Positions 1 through 9,928 are shown, counted from the first letter of the stretch. The stretch is DNA of 64,000 nucleotides from an uncultured Pelagibacteraceae bacterium (GCA_902616675.1 CACMTV010000003.1:1-64000), one strand, 5' to 3'. Notes: generated by a model not told the origin, from the letters alone. Numbers and translations are program-made.

Positions 1-524
1 AAACTAGATTTACCCGCGTTAGGTAAACCAATAATTCCGACGTCAGCAATTATTTTTAATTGAAGCCATATCCAAAACTCTTCTCCTACTTTTCCATTTG
101 TTTTTTTTCTTGGTGCTCTGTTAGTGGAGCTTTTGAACCTGACGTTTCCTAATCCCCCTTTGCCACCTGAAGCAACTAAGAATTTTTCTTTGTTTTTTTT
201 AAAATCATAAATTATTGTATTATTATCTTCCTCATAAATTTGAGTTCCTATAGGCACTTTTAAAATTAAGTCTTTTCCATTTGCACCAGTTTTATTTTTT
301 TTACTACCTGGTTTTCCATTCTCTGCTTTAAAATGTTGGGAATATCTATAATCAATTAGAGTGTTTAAATTTCTTTCTGCCTCAAATAAAATTGAGCCTC
401 CGTTACCACCATCACCTCCATCTGGCCCTCCAAATTCTACAAATTTTTCTCTTCTAAAACTCGCTGAACCGGTGCCACCGTTTCCGGCTTTCAAATTAAT
501 CTTTGCTTGATCTAAAAATTTCAT
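1..524 (-). CDS. obgE: GTPase Obg (CgtA), truncated by the window start
   Basis: Reverse translation [43 protein letters not shown]...[17 protein letters not shown]: glycine-rich Obg fold plus G1 motif; adjacent to rpmA-rplU. Confidence 0.95.
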   Translation of the reverse strand, partial: MKFLDQAKINLKAGNGGTGSASFRREKFVEFGGPDGGDGGNGGSILFEAERNLNTLIDYRYSQHFKAENGKPGSKKNKTGANGKDLILKVPIGTQIYEEDNNTIIYDFKKNKEKFLVASGGKGGLGNVRFKSSTNRAPRKKTNGKVGEEFWIWLQLKIIADVGIIGLPNAGKSS

Positions 525-559
525 TGTATTGATATAAATAATTTTGGTTATTTATATTT

Positions 560-814
560 TTAGCTGGGGATTACAGAAACAAATGTTCTGTTTAATTTTG
601 ATTTTTTAAATTTAACTTTTCCTTTAATCAATGAAAAAATTGAGTGATCTTTACCCATACTTACGTTTGTACCTGGATGTATTTTTGTTCCTCTTTGTCT
701 TACTATAATATTGCCCGGAATAACTAGTTGATCACCGAATCTTTTCACTCCAAGTCTACGGCCTTTACTATCTCTTCCGTTACGCGATGATCCACCTGCT
801 TTTTTTGTTGCCAT
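560..814 (-). CDS. rpmA: 50S ribosomal protein L27
   Basis: [29 protein letters not shown]... is a canonical L27 N-terminus. Confidence 0.98.
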   Translation of the reverse strand: MATKKAGGSSRNGRDSKGRRLGVKRFGDQLVIPGNIIVRQRGTKIHPGTNVSMGKDHSIFSLIKGKVKFKKSKLNRTFVSVIPS

Positions 815-823
815 TTTTATTTC

Positions 824-1231
824 CTACTTTTTTACAATCTTTTTTATATCTTTTTTTGTCTCTTTTACAGCTTTCTTTTTTTCAACAATTTTAGCTTCAT
901 CAATAATTTTTCCACCTTTTGCTAAAATCTTAGTAATTTGTATCTTCGAGTGTTGTTGTCTATGTCCATTTTTTTTTCTAGAATTTTTTCTCCTTCTTTT
1001 GTGAAACACTAATATTGTTCTGTCTTTCACATTATCTAAAAGTTTAGCTTCAACAGAAGCTCCTTCAATACTTGGATTTCCAATTTCGGTAATTTGATTA
1101 TTATTTAAAAGTAAAACATTTTTAAATTTAATTGTTTCACCTTTTTTTGCATCAAGTTTCTCTATTTTAAGTATATTACTAGTAGAGACCTTATATTGCT
1201 TTCCACCTGTTTCAATTATTGCAAATGACAT
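824..1231 (-). CDS. rplU: 50S ribosomal protein L21 with Lys-rich C-terminal tail
   Basis: FAIIETGGKQYKV and FHKRRRKNSRKKNGHRQ motifs; start probably at MSFAIIETGG rather than the ORF-track start at 1255. Confidence 0.95.
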   Translation of the reverse strand: MSFAIIETGGKQYKVSTSNILKIEKLDAKKGETIKFKNVLLLNNNQITEIGNPSIEGASVEAKLLDNVKDRTILVFHKRRRKNSRKKNGHRQQHSKIQITKILAKGGKIIDEAKIVEKKKAVKETKKDIKKIVKK

Positions 1232-1296
1232 AAAATTCTTTTTTTTTGTTTCCACGCAATATAGCCTTCAATTAAACCAAGTCAAGAATATTGAGG

Positions 1297-2064
1297 TTAA
1301 AATGCATCCTTTAAATCTCGCAATTTGGTAAAAATTTCTTGATCTGATGCATCTTTGAGATTTAAAGCCTGTTTAATTACGTTAAGGTTACATCTTAAAA
1401 AAATATTAGATTTTAATTCATCACCTATAGTAGTTGGTATTGTTGGAAGGTTGCGCTTTAAATTTGAGTTAATTTCAATGGATTTTTTTTTTAAATTAGA
1501 ATTATTAGGATCATACTTTAAACAAAATTCTAAATTTACTTTTGTATATTCATGTCCACAATAAGCTTTTGTTTCAGGTGGAAGATCTTTCAGTTTATTT
1601 AATGAATTGAACATATCTATATGGGTTCCCTCAAACACCCTTCCGCATCCTAAAGAAAATAAAGTATCTCCCGTAAATATAATTTTTTCCTTCTCAAAAT
1701 AAAAAGCAATATGCCCTCGAGTATGGCCTGGGATAAAAATTACTTTAAATAACAAATTTCCAACTTTATAATTTTGATTTTCTTTTAATAATATATCAAT
1801 TCCAGGAATACGTTTTTGGTCACCATCGAATCCAATAATTTTTGAATTATATTTTTTTTTTAATAAAATATTCCCATTAACATGATCAGCATGGTGATGG
1901 GTATTTAATATATAATCCAATTTTTTGTATTTATTAATAACTTTGTCACAAGCTGCAAATTCAGATGGATCAACTATTGTCACAGTGTTGGTATCCTTCT
2001 CAAATATCAAATAACTATAATTATCACTTAAACATTTAATTATTTCAATTTTCATTTTATCCAA
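1297..2064 (-). CDS. gloB: Hydroxyacylglutathione hydrolase (glyoxalase II)
   Basis: THHHADH metal-binding motif, GHTRGHIAFY, FTGDTLFSLGCGRVFEG, CGHEYT. Confidence 0.95.
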   Translation of the reverse strand: MDKMKIEIIKCLSDNYSYLIFEKDTNTVTIVDPSEFAACDKVINKYKKLDYILNTHHHADHVNGNILLKKKYNSKIIGFDGDQKRIPGIDILLKENQNYKVGNLLFKVIFIPGHTRGHIAFYFEKEKIIFTGDTLFSLGCGRVFEGTHIDMFNSLNKLKDLPPETKAYCGHEYTKVNLEFCLKYDPNNSNLKKKSIEINSNLKRNLPTIPTTIGDELKSNIFLRCNLNVIKQALNLKDASDQEIFTKLRDLKDAF

Positions 2065-2665
2065 TTAAAAATATTCCTAATTTTGAAAAAAGATTTTTTA
2101 TTTCTAAGTTACCTCTTTTTATCAAAGATGTATTATCTTCATTTACTCCAATGACTTTTTTAATATTGATGTTTTTTTCATCACAAAAATTGAATAGATC
2201 TTTAATTGTACACATATGTAAATTAGGAGTGTTATACCAAGTATTAGGCAAAGTTTTAGTTACTGGCATTTTGCCAAAAAACAAAAGCTTTGTTCTTACT
2301 TTCCAATATCCAAAATTAGGAATAGAAATTATTACTGACTTCCCAATTCTTAAAAGTTCTTTAAGTACCTTTTCAGGATTATAAAAGGCCTGCAGTGTCT
2401 GACTAAGTACAACATAATCAAAAGATTGATTTGGAAATTGATGAAGCTCTGTTTCAGCATTTCCTTGAATCACTGGCAAACCTTTATGGATGCATTGTTG
2501 AACGTTATCTTGATTCAATTCTAATCCTCGAACTTCAATATTTTTTTCTTTTTCAAGCATATTCATAAGTGAACCGTCTCCACAACCTACGTCTAAAACT
2601 CTTGTGTTTTTAGGTAATAAGTCAGCAATTACTTTAAATTCTTTTTTCATTTTTAAATTTTTCAT
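2057..2665 (-). CDS. metW: MetW-family methyltransferase-like protein
   Basis: RVLDVGCGDGSLMNML; overlaps metX, the usual metX-metW pairing. Confidence 0.93.
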   Translation of the reverse strand: MKNLKMKKEFKVIADLLPKNTRVLDVGCGDGSLMNMLEKEKNIEVRGLELNQDNVQQCIHKGLPVIQGNAETELHQFPNQSFDYVVLSQTLQAFYNPEKVLKELLRIGKSVIISIPNFGYWKVRTKLLFFGKMPVTKTLPNTWYNTPNLHMCTIKDLFNFCDEKNINIKKVIGVNEDNTSLIKRGNLEIKNLFSKLGIFLIG

Positions 2666-3773
2666 ACATTGAGTCTATAAAGCTTTTAAGGGTTTTTAAA
2701 AATTCTGACACATCAAGTAAAAAAGAATCATGTCCTTTGTCGGTGACTATTTCTGAGTATGATACATCTGCACCTGATGCATTTAAGGCAATAACTATAT
2801 CTTTATTTTCTTTAGTTGTATAAAGCCAATCTGAAGAGAAAGATATTATTAAGAATTTCGTTTTCTGAGTTTTAAAAGCTTCAACCAAACCCCCTTTAAA
2901 TTGCTTTGAAAGATCAAAATAATCCATAGCTCTAGTTATATATAAAACAGAGTTAGCATCAAATCTCTCTACGAACGCGTAACCCTGATGTCTTAGATAA
3001 CTTTCAACCTGAAAATCTGCATTAAAGCTAAATTCATAATCTGCTTTCTCTTGTAATTTTCTTCCGAATTTTTCTTGCATTCCTTTTTCGGATAAATAAC
3101 TTATGTGGCCAACCATTCTTGCCACCGCTAATCCATTTTTTGGTTGAACATTTTTTAGAAAATATTTTCCTTTGTCCCATACTGGGTCAGCCATTATAGC
3201 TTGACGAGCTAATTCATTTAAAGCAATGTTTTGTGCACTATGACTTGAACTACAAGCAATTGGAATAGCTGAAAAGGTTTTATCAGGAAAAGTTGCGCAG
3301 AATTGTAAAAGTTGCATACCTCCCATGGACCCTCCAGTTGCACATAAAAGTTTTTTTATCCCAAGGTGCTCCAGCAAAGACTCTTGAGCTCTAACCATAT
3401 CTTTAATTGTTATAACAGGAAAATCTAATCCGTATGGCTGTTTGGTATCTGGATTTATATTTCTTGGTCCCAAAGAACCCATGCAGCCTCCAATCACGTT
3501 GGCGCAAATTACAAAATATTTGTTAGTATCAATAGCTTTACCTGGACCAACAGCAGTAACCCACCAACCCTCTTTATTTGTTACAGGATTAGTTCCAGCA
3601 ACAAATTGATCACCAGTCAATGCATGAAAAACCAAAATAGCGTTATCTTTATTTTCATTTAATTTTCCGTAAGTTTCATAAGCAAGTGGAAAATTATTTA
3701 TTGTCTTTCCGCAGTCTAGTCTAAGCGGTTTTGTTACTTCAAGTTTCTTAATATTCTCAAGTTTACTATTCAT
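2634..3773 (-). CDS. metX: Homoserine O-acetyltransferase
   Basis: ALTGDQFVAG, GPGKAIDTNKYFVICANVIGGCMGSLGP, GGSMGGMQLLQ, GHDSFLLD; downstream of a SAM-II riboswitch. Confidence 0.95.
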   Translation of the reverse strand: MNSKLENIKKLEVTKPLRLDCGKTINNFPLAYETYGKLNENKDNAILVFHALTGDQFVAGTNPVTNKEGWWVTAVGPGKAIDTNKYFVICANVIGGCMGSLGPRNINPDTKQPYGLDFPVITIKDMVRAQESLLEHLGIKKLLCATGGSMGGMQLLQFCATFPDKTFSAIPIACSSSHSAQNIALNELARQAIMADPVWDKGKYFLKNVQPKNGLAVARMVGHISYLSEKGMQEKFGRKLQEKADYEFSFNADFQVESYLRHQGYAFVERFDANSVLYITRAMDYFDLSKQFKGGLVEAFKTQKTKFLIISFSSDWLYTTKENKDIVIALNASGADVSYSEIVTDKGHDSFLLDVSEFLKTLKSFIDSMYEKFKNEKRI

Positions 3774-3775
3774 CC

Positions 3776-3802
3776 AAAAAAAAAGCCCAGCTAAACTGGG
3801 CT
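3776..3802 (-). terminator. Intrinsic terminator / riboswitch expression platform
   Basis: Minus strand AGCCCAG-TTTAG-CTGGGCT followed by T tract, directly 3' of the SAM-II aptamer and before the metX ATG. Confidence 0.88.
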
Positions 3803-3803
3803 A

Positions 3804-3860
3804 CCTCCTGTTTAGCTACATTTATAAAGCGCCTGCAATTTGGTTAAATCGGCGCCTTTC
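3804..3860 (-). ncRNA. SAM-II riboswitch aptamer upstream of metX
   Basis: Minus strand AAAGGCGCCGATTTAACCAAATTGCAGGCGCTTTATAAATGTAGCTAAACAGG matches the SAM-II consensus (GCGC..GATTTAACC..TTGCA.GCGC..ATAAATGTAGCTAAA..GG); P1 GCGCC/GGCGC present; 5' of metX. Confidence 0.93.
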
Positions 3861-3865
3861 GAGAA

Positions 3866-3894
3866 TTAATACTAAATAGTCGTAAACTTGTCAA
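3866..3894 (-). promoter_or_regulatory. Sigma70-type promoter for metX
   Basis: Minus strand TTGACA - 17 nt - TATTAA; predicted +1 a few nt before the aptamer. Confidence 0.75.
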
Positions 3895-3951
3895 ATTCAT
3901 ATGTAATGAAACTAGCATTACTAAAGCTTTTTATATATTAACTAAAATAAA

Positions 3952-5028
3952 ATGAATTTACCAAAACCAAATAAAATTAATGCTGAAAAATACGTAGCTG
4001 GATTAAGTTTATTTAAGCAGAAAGCAGCAAAGATTAAACTTTCAGCAAATGAGTCTGCTTTAGGACCAAGTCCAAAAGCAATAAAAGAATTCAATAAAGT
4101 ATCAAAAAATTTAAAAAGATATCCTGACTCAGATGGTATTTTTCTTAAAAAAGAACTAGCTAAAAAATTTAAACTTGACCCTAAAAGAATTATACTCGGA
4201 TCAGGTTCTGACCAAATATTTGAATTAATATGTAAATCATTTCTGAATAAAAACGATGAAGTAATTGTTCCCGAGTTTAGTTTCATAATTTACAGAATTT
4301 ACAGCAAGATATACGGTGCAAAAGTAAAATATGCTAAAGAAAAAAACTTTAAAATTTCCGTAAATAATATTCTTTCTAAGGTTACTAAAAAAACAAAAAT
4401 TGTTTTTTTGGCTAATCCTAATAACCCAACAGGAACAATAATTAGTAAAAAAGAATTATTAAGGTTAAGAAAACAGTTAAGAAGCAATATATTGTTAGTT
4501 GTCGATGATGCATACTTCGAATATGTAAAAGATAAAAATTATTTACCTGGCATGAAATTATTTTCAAATTCTAAAAATGTTATAGTTACAAGAACATTTT
4601 CAAAAATATATGGATTAGCTGGATTAAGAGTTGGATGGGGATATGGTCCTAAAAATTTGATATACGCACTGAACCAAATAAAGCCACCTTTCAACATTAA
4701 TAGAGCTGCTTTATTTGCTGCAGTTGAGTCAATAAAAGATATTAAGTGGTTAAAAAAAGAAATAATACACGTAAATAGATGGGCAAAAATTTTTTTTAAT
4801 AATTTTAAAACTCTAGGCATAGAAACAAATTCTAGTTATGGAAATTTTTTATTGGTAAATTTTAATAAAATTAAAGGAAACTCAAAAAAAATATTTTTAA
4901 GACTAGCTAAAAGTGGAATTCTTGTTAGAAAAATGGATGTATATAAAATTAAGAATTCTTTAAGAATAACTATCGGGAACGAATCCGAAAATAAAAAATT
5001 TATTAAGACTTTAAGAAAGATAATTTAA
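3952..5028 (+). CDS. hisC: Histidinol-phosphate aminotransferase (PLP fold type I)
   Basis: NPNNPTGTIISKKEL, VVDDAYFEYV, TRTFSKIYGLAGLRVGWGYGP. Confidence 0.92.
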   Translation: MNLPKPNKINAEKYVAGLSLFKQKAAKIKLSANESALGPSPKAIKEFNKVSKNLKRYPDSDGIFLKKELAKKFKLDPKRIILGSGSDQIFELICKSFLNKNDEVIVPEFSFIIYRIYSKIYGAKVKYAKEKNFKISVNNILSKVTKKTKIVFLANPNNPTGTIISKKELLRLRKQLRSNILLVVDDAYFEYVKDKNYLPGMKLFSNSKNVIVTRTFSKIYGLAGLRVGWGYGPKNLIYALNQIKPPFNINRAALFAAVESIKDIKWLKKEIIHVNRWAKIFFNNFKTLGIETNSSYGNFLLVNFNKIKGNSKKIFLRLAKSGILVRKMDVYKIKNSLRITIGNESENKKFIKTLRKII

Positions 5029-5933
5029 TGTTTGAAAAAATTACTATAATAGGCTGTGGTTTAATAGGATCTTCTATTCTTAGAAATATTAATAATAATA
5101 AAATCAGCAAGTCAGTCACAGTTTATGACAAATCCAAAGATGTACTTGATATTATAAAAAAAGAAAATTTATGTAACAACTTATCAAAGGATATTAAATC
5201 TGCAGTTAAAAATTCTGATTTTATAATTCTTGCAATTCCTTTAAGTTCTTATAAAGAAGTTTTATTGTCTGCAAAAGATGATTTAAAAAACGATGCTTTA
5301 ATTACTGATACTGGCTCGGTAAAAAAAGAGGTTAACAAAATATTTGAAAATTTAAATTTAAAAAATATTTCCTGGATAGCATCTCATCCTATAGCAGGAA
5401 CTGAGGAAAGTGGTCCATCTGCGGGTTTTAAAGATTTATTTAAAAATAGATGGACAATTATTTGTGACAATAAAAACTCCAATAAAGACAAAGTTGAAAA
5501 ATTAAAAAAGTTTTGGGAAATTTTAGGAAGCAAGGTAAAATTAATGAGTATTGATGATCACGACCATATACTTGCATTAACAAGTCATTTACCTCATGCG
5601 GTAGCTTACAATATCGTAAAAACAGCAATTAATGCCGATGAAAAATTTAGAGATGAAATTATAAAATATAGCGCTGGAGGTCTAAGAGATTTTACCCGTA
5701 TTGCATCTTCTGATCCTTTAATGTGGAGAGATATTTTTATTGATAATAGTGAAAAAATTATAAAGATTTTAGATGAATTCTCAAAGAACATTGATGATTT
5801 TAAAAAAGCTATTAAAGAAAAAAATGGCGACAAACTTTTAAAAATATTTGCTTCCACCAAAAGTGTGAGAAAAGAAATTATTAAAGCTGGTCAGGATGTA
5901 GAGTCGCCTGACTTTGGAAGAAAAAAAAATTAA
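5028..5933 (+). CDS. Prephenate / cyclohexadienyl dehydrogenase
   Basis: IIGCGLIGSSILRN Rossmann motif, TDTGSVKKEV, SHPIAGTEESGP; next to hisC-like aminotransferase. Confidence 0.92.
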   Translation: MFEKITIIGCGLIGSSILRNINNNKISKSVTVYDKSKDVLDIIKKENLCNNLSKDIKSAVKNSDFIILAIPLSSYKEVLLSAKDDLKNDALITDTGSVKKEVNKIFENLNLKNISWIASHPIAGTEESGPSAGFKDLFKNRWTIICDNKNSNKDKVEKLKKFWEILGSKVKLMSIDDHDHILALTSHLPHAVAYNIVKTAINADEKFRDEIIKYSAGGLRDFTRIASSDPLMWRDIFIDNSEKIIKILDEFSKNIDDFKKAIKEKNGDKLLKIFASTKSVRKEIIKAGQDVESPDFGRKKN

Positions 5934-6637
5934 TTTAAACCATCTATAGAAGAATAAATTTTTTCCTCTAAATCACTAATGAAATTATTTTTATCTTTTC
6001 CAGGCTCAATAGGTTCTAAGAAAGATATCACAATGTCATGATTATACTTTAAAAAACTATTTTTTGGCCAAACCTTGCCAGTATTCAACGCAACAGGAAC
6101 ACATGGTAAATTAAGTGCTTCATAAATTCTACCTGCACCTTTTTTAAATGCTATTCTTTCACCATATTTTACTCTTGTTCCTTGAGGAAAAATTAAAAGA
6201 GGCCTTTTACTAATTTCAATATTATTTTTGATTTTATCAAAAAAATTTAAATTATCTTTTGTTGTAGTATCTCTTACAATATCAATTGAACCGATCTTTC
6301 TTAAATACCAACCAAATAAGGGAATTTTTAGAAGTTCTTTTTTAAGAATAAAAATAGGGTATTGCAAGGGAGCCTGGAGTATGAATGTTTCAAGTAAAGA
6401 TTGATGGGCGCTGGCAACAAAAAATCTTTCGTTTTTTTTTAAGTTCTCTATTCCAGAAAAAGTAACTTTAACACCTAGAATAAATCTCAATAAAAATATA
6501 ATTATATAAGCCAATACCTTTCCACAAACCAAAGTAGCTTTACTTGGTAAAATTAATGTTGGTATAGCTATAATAAAAACAAAAATTAAAGTTAAGTAAA
6601 ATAAGATGGTAAATAAGAGCGATCTTATAAATTGCAT
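5930..6637 (-). CDS. plsC: 1-acyl-sn-glycerol-3-phosphate acyltransferase
   Basis: ASAHQSLLET (HX4D-like block), FPQGTRVKYGER, PCVPVALNTG. Confidence 0.88.
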   Translation of the reverse strand: MQFIRSLLFTILFYLTLIFVFIIAIPTLILPSKATLVCGKVLAYIIIFLLRFILGVKVTFSGIENLKKNERFFVASAHQSLLETFILQAPLQYPIFILKKELLKIPLFGWYLRKIGSIDIVRDTTTKDNLNFFDKIKNNIEISKRPLLIFPQGTRVKYGERIAFKKGAGRIYEALNLPCVPVALNTGKVWPKNSFLKYNHDIVISFLEPIEPGKDKNNFISDLEEKIYSSIDGLN

Positions 6638-7866
6638 TATTGATTGAGTAAATTTTTTATATCCTGTTTTTTTCGAATTACTCTAGCCTTAGTTTTATTT
6701 ATAATTATTTCAGCTATTAAAGGTTTTGTATTATAGTTTGATGATAAAGAAGCACCATAAGCTCCAACATCTGAGATTGCGACATAATCAGATTGATTTA
6801 ATTTCTGGTATTTATTGTATTTAATAAATTTACAGGTCGTCTCACATATTGGGCCAACAAACTCCAATGGACCTTTATTTTTTTTACTATTCTTAATTAT
6901 TGGTATTATATTATGTACTGCATCATAAAGCGCAACTCTCATAAAATCATTCATGCCAGCATTTAATATTGCAAATGTTTTATTAGATCCCTTTTTAAGA
7001 TATTGAACTTTAGCAACTAATATAGCTGTATCTCCTATAATTGCTCTTCCCGGCTCAAAAATAATGTTACAATTATACTTCTTTCTAAATTTTTCAACTA
7101 AATTGGAATAATTTTTTAGATTAATTTTTCTATCATTTTTTTTATAAGTAATACCGAATCCTCCACCAAGATCTACGAACTTAAAGTTAATTTTTGTTTT
7201 TTTTATTATTTCCTCTAAAACCCTTAAAGTTTTTTTAAAAGGATTTTCATTCAAGATTTGACTTCCTATATGAACACTTATTGCGTTTAGTCTCAAATTT
7301 TTAAATTTTTTACTACTTAAACAAAATGAAATTAAATTTGTTTTTGAAAGACCAAATTTATCTTCTGCTTTACCAGTAGAAATTTTTTTATGTGTAGGAG
7401 CATTGATGTCAGGATTTAGTCTGATACCAATATTAATCTTTTTGTTAAACTTACCTGCAATTTTATTTATTAGTAAAGCTTCATTTTCTGACTCAACATT
7501 AATCAATAAAATTTTTTTTTTGATAGCCAACCTAATTTCTTCCTCTGTTTTGCCCACACCAGAAAAAACTATTTTATTAGGATTAATACCAGATTTAATA
7601 GCTTTTAGTAATTCACCCCCAGAAACAACATCAGCACCTGATCCCATTTTTTTTAAAACTTTCAAAATTTGAATATTTGAATTCGCTTTTACTGAAAAAC
7701 AAATTAATGGTTTTGATTTTTTGAAATTATTTGAAAAAGATTTATAATTATCAATAATACCACATTCAGAATAAAGATAAAAAGGAGTATTAAATTTCGA
7801 TGCAAGTCTTTTTACAGAGACATTTTCTACAAATAGATTATTATTTTTATATCTTATATAAGACAT
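6637..7866 (-). CDS. lysA: Diaminopimelate decarboxylase
   Basis: CFSVKANSN PLP-Lys motif, SVHIGSQI, FVDLGGGFGITY, EPGRAIIGD, GPICETTC. Confidence 0.96.
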   Translation of the reverse strand: MSYIRYKNNNLFVENVSVKRLASKFNTPFYLYSECGIIDNYKSFSNNFKKSKPLICFSVKANSNIQILKVLKKMGSGADVVSGGELLKAIKSGINPNKIVFSGVGKTEEEIRLAIKKKILLINVESENEALLINKIAGKFNKKINIGIRLNPDINAPTHKKISTGKAEDKFGLSKTNLISFCLSSKKFKNLRLNAISVHIGSQILNENPFKKTLRVLEEIIKKTKINFKFVDLGGGFGITYKKNDRKINLKNYSNLVEKFRKKYNCNIIFEPGRAIIGDTAILVAKVQYLKKGSNKTFAILNAGMNDFMRVALYDAVHNIIPIIKNSKKNKGPLEFVGPICETTCKFIKYNKYQKLNQSDYVAISDVGAYGASLSSNYNTKPLIAEIIINKTKARVIRKKQDIKNLLNQ

Positions 7867-7869
7867 TTA

Positions 7870-7980
7870 TTAAATTGTTTTCGTAAAATTACTTATTGAT
7901 CCCTGATACTGGGGATCAGATTTTTTCCCGCAGGATCCTAAAATAAACATTAATATCATAAAAGAAATAACAAATTTCAT
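7870..7980 (-). CDS. Small lipoprotein (LptM/YifL-like), 36 aa; not in ORF track
   Basis: MKFVISFMILMFILGSCGKKSDPQYQGSISNFTKTI: signal peptide plus lipobox LGSC and the CGKKxDP start typical of this family; between argH and lysA. Confidence 0.78.
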   Translation of the reverse strand: MKFVISFMILMFILGSCGKKSDPQYQGSISNFTKTI

Positions 7981-9365
7981 TTAATTTCCTTTTTATATTT
8001 TCTTATCATATTTTTTATATTTCTTTCAGATGTTCCACCATAAGAATTTTTTGAATTCATAGAGTTCCTTACGTTAAAAATCTTTAGAACATTGCTATTT
8101 ACTTTTTTATAAAATCTTTTAATTTCATTTAAAGTTAAATCGTCCAAATTTTTCTTATTTTTTTCAGCATAATTTACTATTTTTGATGATACTTTATATG
8201 CTTCTCTGAAAGATAGTTTTTTATCTTTTACAAGGTAATCAGCAAAATCTGTTGCAGTTGTGTATCCGGTTTTAGCCATTTCAGACATTTTAATCTTGTT
8301 TGGGTTTACATTTTTAATCAATTCATTACTCAAGGTTAGAGTATCTTTTAATGTATCGAAACCATCAAATACTAATGCTTTATCATCTTGTAAATCTTTA
8401 AAATATGAAATTGGAAGCCCCTTCATTATGGTTAAAATAGAATTCAATTTTCCATAATTAATTCCAGTTCTTCCTCTAATAAGCTCAGCGGGGTCAGGAT
8501 TTTTTTTTTGAGGCATTATTGATGAGCCTGTTAACATTTTATCATTAAAGTTAATCAACTGATAAGCATCTGAATTCAATATAATAAAGTCCTCAGCCAA
8601 TCTAGATAAATGCATTGCGCACACAGCACAAGCATAAAGAAAATCGATTGCAAAATCTCTATCAGAAACAGTATCAATCGAGTTACTTGTAGGTTTTTTA
8701 AAACCTAATTTTTTAGATGTAAAATTTCTATCTATATTGTAAGAGGTTCCAGATAAAGCCGCAGCTCCTAAGGGAGATTCATCAATTAATTCTAAATTAT
8801 TCTGAAATCTTCTTTTGTCTCTTTTAAGCATTTCATAGTAAGCTAAAAGATAATGCGCAAAAGAAACTGGTTGCGCGTTTTTAAGATGAGTAAAACCTGG
8901 CATCACAGTACTCACATTTTTATCTGCTTTATTAATTAAATTTTTCATTAAAGAATTTAATTCTTTAATCAAAATTAAAGATGAATCTTTTACCCAGAGC
9001 TTAAAGTCTGTTACCACCTGATCGTTTCTTGATCTAGCAGTGTGCATATAACCAGCTGAGTCACCAATTATTTCATATAATTTTTTTTCTATATTCAAAT
9101 GAATATCTTCAAATTTTTCTTCAAATTTAAATTTGCCTTTTCTAATCTGTCCTTTAATTTTATCTAATCCTTTAATTATTTTTTTACCCGCTTTGGCAGG
9201 TATTATTTTTTTTTTAATTAACATTTGAGTATGTATTTTTGAAGCAAAAATATCCTGTTCGTAGAGTCTTTTATCTACACTTATTGAAGCCCCAATTCTT
9301 TGAAATGATTTAGAAGTTGAGCTTTTAAACCTACCAGACCAAACTGTCTTATTTTTTTTTGTCAT
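7977..9365 (-). CDS. argH: Argininosuccinate lyase
   Basis: VWSGRFKS N-terminus, GSSIMPQKKNPDPAELIRGR signature, TARSRNDQV. Confidence 0.97.
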   Translation of the reverse strand: MTKKNKTVWSGRFKSSTSKSFQRIGASISVDKRLYEQDIFASKIHTQMLIKKKIIPAKAGKKIIKGLDKIKGQIRKGKFKFEEKFEDIHLNIEKKLYEIIGDSAGYMHTARSRNDQVVTDFKLWVKDSSLILIKELNSLMKNLINKADKNVSTVMPGFTHLKNAQPVSFAHYLLAYYEMLKRDKRRFQNNLELIDESPLGAAALSGTSYNIDRNFTSKKLGFKKPTSNSIDTVSDRDFAIDFLYACAVCAMHLSRLAEDFIILNSDAYQLINFNDKMLTGSSIMPQKKNPDPAELIRGRTGINYGKLNSILTIMKGLPISYFKDLQDDKALVFDGFDTLKDTLTLSNELIKNVNPNKIKMSEMAKTGYTTATDFADYLVKDKKLSFREAYKVSSKIVNYAEKNKKNLDDLTLNEIKRFYKKVNSNVLKIFNVRNSMNSKNSYGGTSERNIKNMIRKYKKEIK

Positions 9366-9394
9366 AAACTATGTTATTTTCAATTTAAATTAAT

Positions 9395-9928
9395 ATGAAA
9401 ATTAGTAAATCTTTTAAAATCATAACATTCATTTTTATTGGTTTTTTATTTGTTAATAACCCATTTACTTATGCGGAGCTTGCTAACAATCTAGTAATTC
9501 ATGATAAACCAAAAAAAATTACTAACATAACATTTAAAGATATCAATCTTCAGGATGTGGATTTATCTAAGAATAAAGGCAAGATAATGGTGCTAAATTT
9601 TTGGGCAACTTGGTGTGTGCCTTGTAAAAAAGAGATGCCATCACTTGAAAAACTTGCTCAAAATTTACCACAAGTAATTGTTTACCCAATAAACATGGAG
9701 CCGCCAAATAAACTTAGAGTAAGAGACTGGCTTCAAGATATTGGTGTTGTGAGTTTAAATACCTATTTTGATCCTAAATTAGATTTGGCGAAAAAGTTCA
9801 AGTTGATTGGAATGCCAACTACAATTTTATTAAATAAAGATGGAAACGAATTTGGAAGAATAATGGGTGAATTTGACTTTGGTGAAGAAAACTTTATTAA
9901 CCTTTTAAAAAGTAAAGCTAATTTTTGA
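9395..9928 (+). CDS. TlpA/ResA-like periplasmic thioredoxin-family protein
   Basis: N-terminal signal/TM segment, NFWATWCVPCKKEMPSLEKLA (CxxC), GMPTTILLNKDG. Confidence 0.9.
   Translation: MKISKSFKIITFIFIGFLFVNNPFTYAELANNLVIHDKPKKITNITFKDINLQDVDLSKNKGKIMVLNFWATWCVPCKKEMPSLEKLAQNLPQVIVYPINMEPPNKLRVRDWLQDIGVVSLNTYFDPKLDLAKKFKLIGMPTTILLNKDGNEFGRIMGEFDFGEENFINLLKSKANF

Noticed and set aside
2634-2665. metX/metW 32-bp overlap as an unusual architecture
   Set aside because: Probably partly a start-codon choice issue (second Met at MKKEFKV), and metX-metW overlap is common
3942-4286. 114-aa ORF antisense to hisC
   Set aside because: Shadow ORF of a well-supported gene; no family features
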